Part shown: positions 59,160-64,000 of the stretch, in pieces
How the letters are laid out: each line of letters begins with the position of its first letter
Position numbering within the stretch: the first letter of the stretch is position 1
DNA from: Bradyrhizobium sp. CCBAU 53421
GTDB lineage: Bacteria; Pseudomonadota; Alphaproteobacteria; Rhizobiales; Xanthobacteraceae
DNA: 64,000 nt
Direction of reading: 5' to 3'
Assembly: GCF_015291625.1 (NCBI RefSeq)
Contig: NZ_CP030047.1
Span: 7,750,001 to 7,814,000, forward strand
Translations under genes and position numbers: made by a program
The notes under the pieces: generated by a model
Database searches by the model: none
Told to the model about the DNA's origin: nothing
The model's input: only the letters and a program-made list of their open reading frames with translations

Positions 59160-60989
59160 GTGCACGACAGTTCGGGGGAAAGAGCCAGATGGCTGCGTGA
59201 TTTGCTGCGCTTTCTGCCTCTGCGCAGCCAATTCGTGCTCTCGGGCAATACCCGCGACCTTCAGATGCACGAGATCGTTCCCGGTGAGGTGACCGCAGCA
59301 CCGCTATCCCGGGTCTTGCCGGACATCTTAAAGGCAGCTGGTTATGCCCAGATCGTATGGTTCGATCTTCTGAACGGGTTTCGAGATATCGAGCCGGCAG
59401 ACGGGAGCTCCCTCACCCGGTTGGGCCTTGTGCCGGCCAATGGCACCGCGGCAGGCGGCATCGACCTGCTATCGACGACGCTTGAACGCCACGTCACAGC
59501 TGAAGGACAGCCCTGCGCCCTCATCGTCGACTTCGCCTCCAGACTGGTGGCGCGAAGCGATGCGTTATCGCCTGCCGAGCACCAGCTTTTCTCGCGGGCG
59601 CTGATCTTATCGCATGCGGCGCGTGCCCGTCCGGCTGGCGACAAGCGGCTCCCCTTCTTCAATGCGGTCGTCTGGATCGTCGACAAGGAGGGCGATCTGC
59701 CCGATTGGTTCCTGATCGGAAACCCGAAGGTCAGACACATCCCGATCGGACGGCCGGATCATCTTGCCAGAAGAAGCATGATCCGCTCCCTCGCGCGGGG
59801 TCTGCCGGGCGCGCAGAACGCAGAACAATCGAAACTGGAGACGTGTACGCAAGAGTTCGTCGACGAGACCGAAGGCCTGCTGTTGCTGGATGTGAGCGCG
59901 GTCGCCCAGCTTGCCCGCAGCGAAGGCGTCCCATTCGACCGGATCGGAGATGCCGTAAGGCGTTTCAAGGTGGGCGTGACCGAGGATCCCTGGCGCAAGA
60001 TCAGCCGTGACAAGATCAACTCGGGTGAAGACTTCGTCAGGCGCCGCGTCAAGGGACAGTCCCACGCTGTCACGCATATGCTGGATATCGTCAAGCGCGC
60101 GGTGACCGGAATCGGACAATCGCCGCGCGGCGGCCGACCAAGGGGTGTGGTTTTCCTTGCTGGGCCGACAGGCGTCGGCAAGACGGAGCTTGCGAAAACG
60201 ATCACGAGCCTGCTGTTCGGCGATGAATCAGCCTATATCCGCTTCGACATGTCGGAGTTCAGCGCCGAACACTCCGACCAGCGGCTGATCGGCGCACCGC
60301 CGGGCTATGTCGGGTACGACGTCGGAGGCGAGCTGACCAACGCTATTCGCGAGAAACCGTTCAGCGTCGTCCTGTTCGATGAGATCGAAAAGGCGCACCC
60401 GAGGATTCTCGACAAGTTCCTGCAGGTTCTCGACGATGGCGTCCTCACCTCCGGACGAGGCGATCGCGTCTATTTCTCCGAAGCCTTCATTGTCTTCACC
60501 TCGAATTTAGGCATCTACGTACCCGGACCGTCGGGCGAGAGAATTGCCAACGTCACGCCGGAAGAGCCTTTTGATGCGGTCCGCAGCAAGGTCCGAGGTG
60601 AGATCGACAGGCACTTCAAGCAAGTCCTCAACCGGCCCGAGATATTGAACCGCATCGGAGAGAACGTCATCGTTTTCGACTTCATCCGCCCCGGGGTCGC
60701 AAACGAGATATTCGATTCAATGGTCGACAATCTGCTCAAGGACGTCAGTTCGCTGGGCTATGAGGTGAGCTTGTCCGCCGCCGCGCGCGAGGTCCTTCGC
60801 AGCCTTTGCCTGGCTGATCTTTCCAATGGCGGCCGAGGCATCCGCAACCAGGTCGAAGCTCACCTCATCAACCCGCTATCGCGGGCCCTGTTCGATCGGG
60901 GACCACAAGATTCGCGCAGCTACAGGATCGAACAGGTTCACCTGGGGACATCGACCTCGATCGATCTCGTGAGCGAGCAGCCTTCATGA
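59160..60989 (+). CDS. Tandem AAA+ ATPase: degenerate N-terminal domain plus active Clp D2-type domain
   Basis: 609 residues from GTG 59160, with AAGGGGG 9-10 bases upstream. Residues about 320-600 are a Clp/HSP100 D2-type module: Walker A GPTGVGKTELAK (335-346), pore loop GAPPGYVGYD (378-387), Walker B VVLFDEIEKAH (403-413), sensor 1 FTSN (446-449), the arginine-finger region NRPEILNRIGENV, and a D2-small domain (GGRGIRNQVEAHLINPLS). Residues 1-280 look like a second AAA-like domain without a Walker A: a Walker B-like strand (CALIVDFASRL, 119-129) and a lid-like HIPIGRPDHLARRSMIR. No ClpP-binding loop or middle coiled coil was noticed. It overlaps the radical SAM gene by 4 nt (ATGA), so the two are translationally coupled. 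Protein or complex remodelling is the likely activity. Confidence 0.88.
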   Translation: MHDSSGERARWLRDLLRFLPLRSQFVLSGNTRDLQMHEIVPGEVTAAPLSRVLPDILKAAGYAQIVWFDLLNGFRDIEPADGSSLTRLGLVPANGTAAGGIDLLSTTLERHVTAEGQPCALIVDFASRLVARSDALSPAEHQLFSRALILSHAARARPAGDKRLPFFNAVVWIVDKEGDLPDWFLIGNPKVRHIPIGRPDHLARRSMIRSLARGLPGAQNAEQSKLETCTQEFVDETEGLLLLDVSAVAQLARSEGVPFDRIGDAVRRFKVGVTEDPWRKISRDKINSGEDFVRRRVKGQSHAVTHMLDIVKRAVTGIGQSPRGGRPRGVVFLAGPTGVGKTELAKTITSLLFGDESAYIRFDMSEFSAEHSDQRLIGAPPGYVGYDVGGELTNAIREKPFSVVLFDEIEKAHPRILDKFLQVLDDGVLTSGRGDRVYFSEAFIVFTSNLGIYVPGPSGERIANVTPEEPFDAVRSKVRGEIDRHFKQVLNRPEILNRIGENVIVFDFIRPGVANEIFDSMVDNLLKDVSSLGYEVSLSAAAREVLRSLCLADLSNGGRGIRNQVEAHLINPLSRALFDRGPQDSRSYRIEQVHLGTSTSIDLVSEQPS

Positions 60990-61639
60990 GCACGATGGTC
61001 AATCTATCGCGCATCCATTTCCCGATCACGACCTTGGGGCCTGGACGGAGGATCGGAATTTGGTTTCAAGGATGCTCGATCCGTTGCCCCGGATGCATCT
61101 CCATGGATACCTGGGTGCAGGGGCGCGGAACGACGGTTGTCGACGACGTCGTCGAGGCTGTTGCGCCATGGCTTTCGACCGCCGACGGCATCACGATTTC
61201 GGGCGGAGAGCCTTTCGACCAGCGCGAGGCATTGTTCGATCTTCTGGCACGGCTTCGAGCTCGAACGGGTGCGGACATCCTGGTGTTTACGGGCTATCCC
61301 TGGACCGCCATCTGCGAAACGCTCGCGTGCGCGCCATCTCTGATCGACGCGGTCGTGTCCGGGCCGTTCGATATCGATGAGGCGCAGACGCTTGCGCTGC
61401 GCGGCAGTGATAATCAAAAGCTGCATCTCTTGACGCCGTTGGGCCGCGCCCGGTTTGCGAGCTTCGAGCGCAAGGTAGACGAAACAGATCGCAGCTTCGA
61501 CGTCATGTTCGACGACAATGGGGACGTCTGGCTTGCCGGCATTCCCGCGCGCGGCGACTTCAGGCGGCTGCGACATATTCTCGAAGGCGATGGCTCGACG
61601 CTCGGTACTTCGGAAGACACCCGTTTCCTTTCTCGTTAA
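60986..61639 (+). CDS. NrdG-like radical SAM protein (single 4Fe-4S cluster)
   Basis: 217 residues. The cluster motif is CSIRCPGC (Cys 30, 34, 37), the CX3CX2C of radical SAM enzymes; GIWFQGC before it and the SAM-binding GITISGGEPFDQ (68-79) are as in anaerobic ribonucleotide reductase activases. No NrdD is encoded nearby, so NrdG function is unlikely. It begins within the stop of the AAA+ gene and ends 11 bp before a zinc-ribbon pseudokinase gene. The C-terminal third (VMFDDNGDVWLAGIPARGDF) may be a substrate-specific extension. The target may be a peptide/protein or a small molecule; the sequence does not say. Confidence 0.88.
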   Translation: MSTMVNLSRIHFPITTLGPGRRIGIWFQGCSIRCPGCISMDTWVQGRGTTVVDDVVEAVAPWLSTADGITISGGEPFDQREALFDLLARLRARTGADILVFTGYPWTAICETLACAPSLIDAVVSGPFDIDEAQTLALRGSDNQKLHLLTPLGRARFASFERKVDETDRSFDVMFDDNGDVWLAGIPARGDFRRLRHILEGDGSTLGTSEDTRFLSR

Positions 61640-61650
61640 GAATTTTGCTG

Positions 61651-64000
61651 ATGATCAGACTTTGCCCGAACTGCGATAGCGAACGGCCCGTCACCGAAAT
61701 CTTCTGCGAAGGCGCGTTGAATGGCCAAACCTGCGGCTGGGACCTGTCGACGGTCGATATAACGGCGCCCGGAGCGACAAGACCGAAGCCGAATCCACTG
61801 CCAACGCCTGCTTCGAACGATCCGACCTGCCGAAATGGTCACCGAGCCTCTCCCGGCGATCTGATCTGCGCGATCTGCGGCGAGCCGACCATCGAAAGCA
61901 ATGAGCTGCCCACACCGGATGCCGCCCTGCCCGAGCCATCGTCCGAGACTGAGACGATCGTGGACGGTTGGCACCTGCAGGACCGGATCGCCTCGTCCAG
62001 CACAGTCCGCGAACGCTTCCTCGCCACGCGCGCCAGCGACGGACAGCGCGGAATACTCACGCTTTACGCTGCAGGCTCAGAGCCGGATCAAGCGATCTAC
62101 GATTTGCTCTTCAAGCTGCCTCGAGATCACGTCCCGCAATTCTTCGCAACCGGCCGCTGGCAAGAGCGCGCCTATGAGGTTGCTGAGGAATTCAAGGGTG
62201 GCACTCTGGCGGATTTTGCCGTCGATCCTGCCGATCCGGCGGCGATAGATAACCTGGTCGGCGAGCTCGCCCGGGCCGTTCACGCTCTCACCGAAGCCGG
62301 ATTGCGACATAGGGACCTGCGCCCTTCAGTCATCTTTGTGCGGTCAAGGGAGCCACTGGATCTCGTCGTCGCAGGCTTTGGATCGGCACGGCTGTCCGAA
62401 TTCGATCTCGATATCGTGTCTCCGCTCGAAACCACGCGCTATATGGCCCCCGAGGCGATAGCCGGCGGCGTCGCGCCGGCTTCCGACTGGTGGAGCATGG
62501 GGATGATCTTGCTGGAAAAGATCACCCAAGGCGCGTGTTTCGAAGGTATCAACGAGCAGGCCTTTCTGATCCACATTCTGACCAATGGCGTGCATCTGCC
62601 CGACCATCTGGACGGCCGGACCAACACCTTGCTGCGCGGTCTGTTGGCCCGCGACAGGCGTCAGCGCTGGCAGTGGAAGGAAGTTCAGGCGTGGCTGCGC
62701 GGAGAGAGTGTATCAGCTCCGTCATCCGAGCCCGCGGGCGACAACGAGGGGCGGGCCCCGATTTCGCTGGGCGGAAAGCAATATCGCTCCGCGAGCATGT
62801 TCGCATTGGCGGCGGCTGAGGCGGCCAACTGGGATCAGGCCAAGTCCCTCGTGCTGAGAGGCGCCGTTGCAAGTTGGGCTTCCGATGCCGGCTTTGACGC
62901 GGCGATTGCGGCGGGTCTTCGGCAAATCCTGCGGAGCGAAGATCTTCAGGAGGATTTAAAGCTCTCCATCTCCTTGAAGACGCTCAATCCTTCGATGCCC
63001 TTGATCGTCAGGGGCAATATCGTCACGCCGGGTTGGCTACTCGACCATCCAAGCGATGGTTATGCTCTGATCACCGGCCCGGCGCCCGACCTGCTCCGGA
63101 AAATCGATCCGGACGATTGGCTTTGGCGTCTAAAAGTCCGTTCGGACACGGTTCGAAAGCGCTTGGCCCAGCTCGAAATCACGGTCGAGGAAGACGCGCT
63201 GCGTGTCCACCTTCTGTCGACGTCCATGGCCCGCCTGGGCGCCCTCTGGGAAGAACGGCGAAAGCTTTTCCCCGATAGCGACCATGCCGGCGTGGCCACC
63301 CTCACCGAGCGCCGCATCTCGGCGGAAGAAGACCTCCTTATCCTGCTCAGCGCGACGTCGAACCAGTTCCGCTCTGCCTCGGAGGTCATCGAAGAGGCTG
63401 AAAAAGAGGCCTCCACCGCGGGGCTCGGCAGCTTTTCGGCCGAGAAGGCGATGGAACTGCTTGGCCGGCCGCGTCGCGAGATCTATCAGACGATCGATGA
63501 ACGCATTCAAAACTTCGCCAGATGCAGTATCAAGCAAGTTGACGAGTGGGCGGATCAGTTCCGCCTGGACAGACGGATGCCGCTTGGGCGCGCGCTCGCT
63601 CTTCTCTGTGTTGACGAAGCCAGTTGGAAGCCGCTGCCAAAGCAAGGCTATGTGTCGACGATCCTCGACTTCTTCGCCAAGCGGATCTCCGGCGGCGTTT
63701 TGCGCGGGCCGCTGACGCGGATGCTGATCGGCGCATCGGCGAGGATCGATCTCACCGAGCTCGATACGTCCAGGGTCGCGGCGGCCGATATTCTCGATCA
63801 ACTGCTCGCTCGCTCCAACCGGACAGTGAATCTCGATCCGGCCGCTTTCGCAGATGATGACGGCCTTGAGCGAAGGTTGCGATCGTTGCACTCCCGCTCC
63901 CTGCTCTACAAGCGCGATACCGGCATCGACGGCCTGTTCATGGGATTTCCGTTCCTGATCATGCGCGATAGCCGGCCGAACGCGAGGCCGCGGATTGCGC
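61651..64000 (+). CDS. Zinc-ribbon protein with a degenerate Ser/Thr kinase domain (partial, runs off the window)
   Basis: At least 783 residues, open to the end. Two N-terminal zinc-ribbon-like modules: CPNC (5-8) with Cys 19 and 28, and Cys 60, His 64 with CAIC (73-76). Residues about 104-350 have the kinase fold order: RHRDLRPSVIFVR catalytic loop (219-231), LVVAGFGSARLSEF in the activation position (238-251), YMAPEAIAGG (264-273) and ASDWWSMGMILLE (277-289). The beta-3 Lys is not found, DFG is GFG, and the catalytic-loop Asn is Val, so ATP-dependent catalysis is doubtful; it is probably a pseudokinase. The remaining 430 residues are helical/charged and match no family that I know. Third gene of the AAA+-radical SAM operon. 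Confidence 0.82.
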   Translation, partial: MIRLCPNCDSERPVTEIFCEGALNGQTCGWDLSTVDITAPGATRPKPNPLPTPASNDPTCRNGHRASPGDLICAICGEPTIESNELPTPDAALPEPSSETETIVDGWHLQDRIASSSTVRERFLATRASDGQRGILTLYAAGSEPDQAIYDLLFKLPRDHVPQFFATGRWQERAYEVAEEFKGGTLADFAVDPADPAAIDNLVGELARAVHALTEAGLRHRDLRPSVIFVRSREPLDLVVAGFGSARLSEFDLDIVSPLETTRYMAPEAIAGGVAPASDWWSMGMILLEKITQGACFEGINEQAFLIHILTNGVHLPDHLDGRTNTLLRGLLARDRRQRWQWKEVQAWLRGESVSAPSSEPAGDNEGRAPISLGGKQYRSASMFALAAAEAANWDQAKSLVLRGAVASWASDAGFDAAIAAGLRQILRSEDLQEDLKLSISLKTLNPSMPLIVRGNIVTPGWLLDHPSDGYALITGPAPDLLRKIDPDDWLWRLKVRSDTVRKRLAQLEITVEEDALRVHLLSTSMARLGALWEERRKLFPDSDHAGVATLTERRISAEEDLLILLSATSNQFRSASEVIEEAEKEASTAGLGSFSAEKAMELLGRPRREIYQTIDERIQNFARCSIKQVDEWADQFRLDRRMPLGRALALLCVDEASWKPLPKQGYVSTILDFFAKRISGGVLRGPLTRMLIGASARIDLTELDTSRVAAADILDQLLARSNRTVNLDPAAFADDDGLERRLRSLHSRSLLYKRDTGIDGLFMGFPFLIMRDSRPNARPRIA

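Noticed and set aside
59160-60989. ClpA/ClpX-type protease subunit
   Set aside because: There is no N-terminal Clp repeat domain, the first AAA unit lacks a P-loop, no ClpP is encoded nearby and I noticed no ClpP-binding loop.
60986-61639. Anaerobic ribonucleotide reductase activase (NrdG) as the function of the radical SAM gene
   Set aside because: No NrdD is nearby; the gene is translationally coupled to a Clp-like AAA+ gene and followed by a pseudokinase gene.

Overview
The window looks like an accessory or island region of an alphaproteobacterial genome. GC is high, and the insertion sequences and ABC/catabolic genes are of the kind seen in Bradyrhizobium, Rhizobium and related Rhizobiales. 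That placement is inferred from protein character; no rRNA, tRNA or species marker is present. About half of the recognisable genes are broken, which fits an old, heavily rearranged island.

Layout. 1-5.7 kb: an acyl-CoA synthetase remnant, an IS630 element, and an IS256 gene split by an IS110-type insertion. 5.8-11.1 kb: an apparently intact minus-strand operon with a racemase, a periplasmic binding protein, a PotA-like ATPase and a fused two-domain permease. 11.4-18.2 kb: decayed catabolic genes (glycerate kinase, a hisD-SDR-lacI operon with lacI cut by an IS3 element, an acetoacetate decarboxylase-like gene, an amidohydrolase, an aldehyde dehydrogenase). 18.3-19.4 kb: a second, inverted copy of the IS630. 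19.4-30.1 kb: organic/amino-acid catabolism, with a 3-hydroxybutyrate dehydrogenase-like SDR, an acetoacetate decarboxylase-like protein, two succinate-semialdehyde dehydrogenase-like genes, a tartrate/isopropylmalate dehydrogenase-like gene, a class III aminotransferase and an Lrp regulator. Inside it lies an otnK-otnC-racemase operon scrambled by a 1.3 kb inversion. 30.4-32.6 kb: an aspartase remnant and an intact MFS exporter. 32.6-45.4 kb: an IS graveyard (IS5, IS701, group II intron, IS21, IS630, IS66, tyrosine recombinase) holding a P450 fragment and one intact MaoC hydratase. 46-50.5 kb: a TauD-family dioxygenase, 2 kb without recognisable genes, and a shrunken IS21 element that keeps both arrays of terminal repeats.

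51.2-64 kb differs from the rest: long, intact, dense genes. A minus-strand trio encodes a membrane patatin-like phospholipase, a secreted mono-haem protein and a di-haem RoxA-like protein. Divergent from it, a plus-strand trio encodes a Clp-type tandem AAA+ ATPase, an NrdG-like radical SAM protein and a zinc-ribbon protein with a degenerate kinase domain that runs off the window end. I cannot match the plus-strand trio to any named system; it is the best candidate here for something undescribed.
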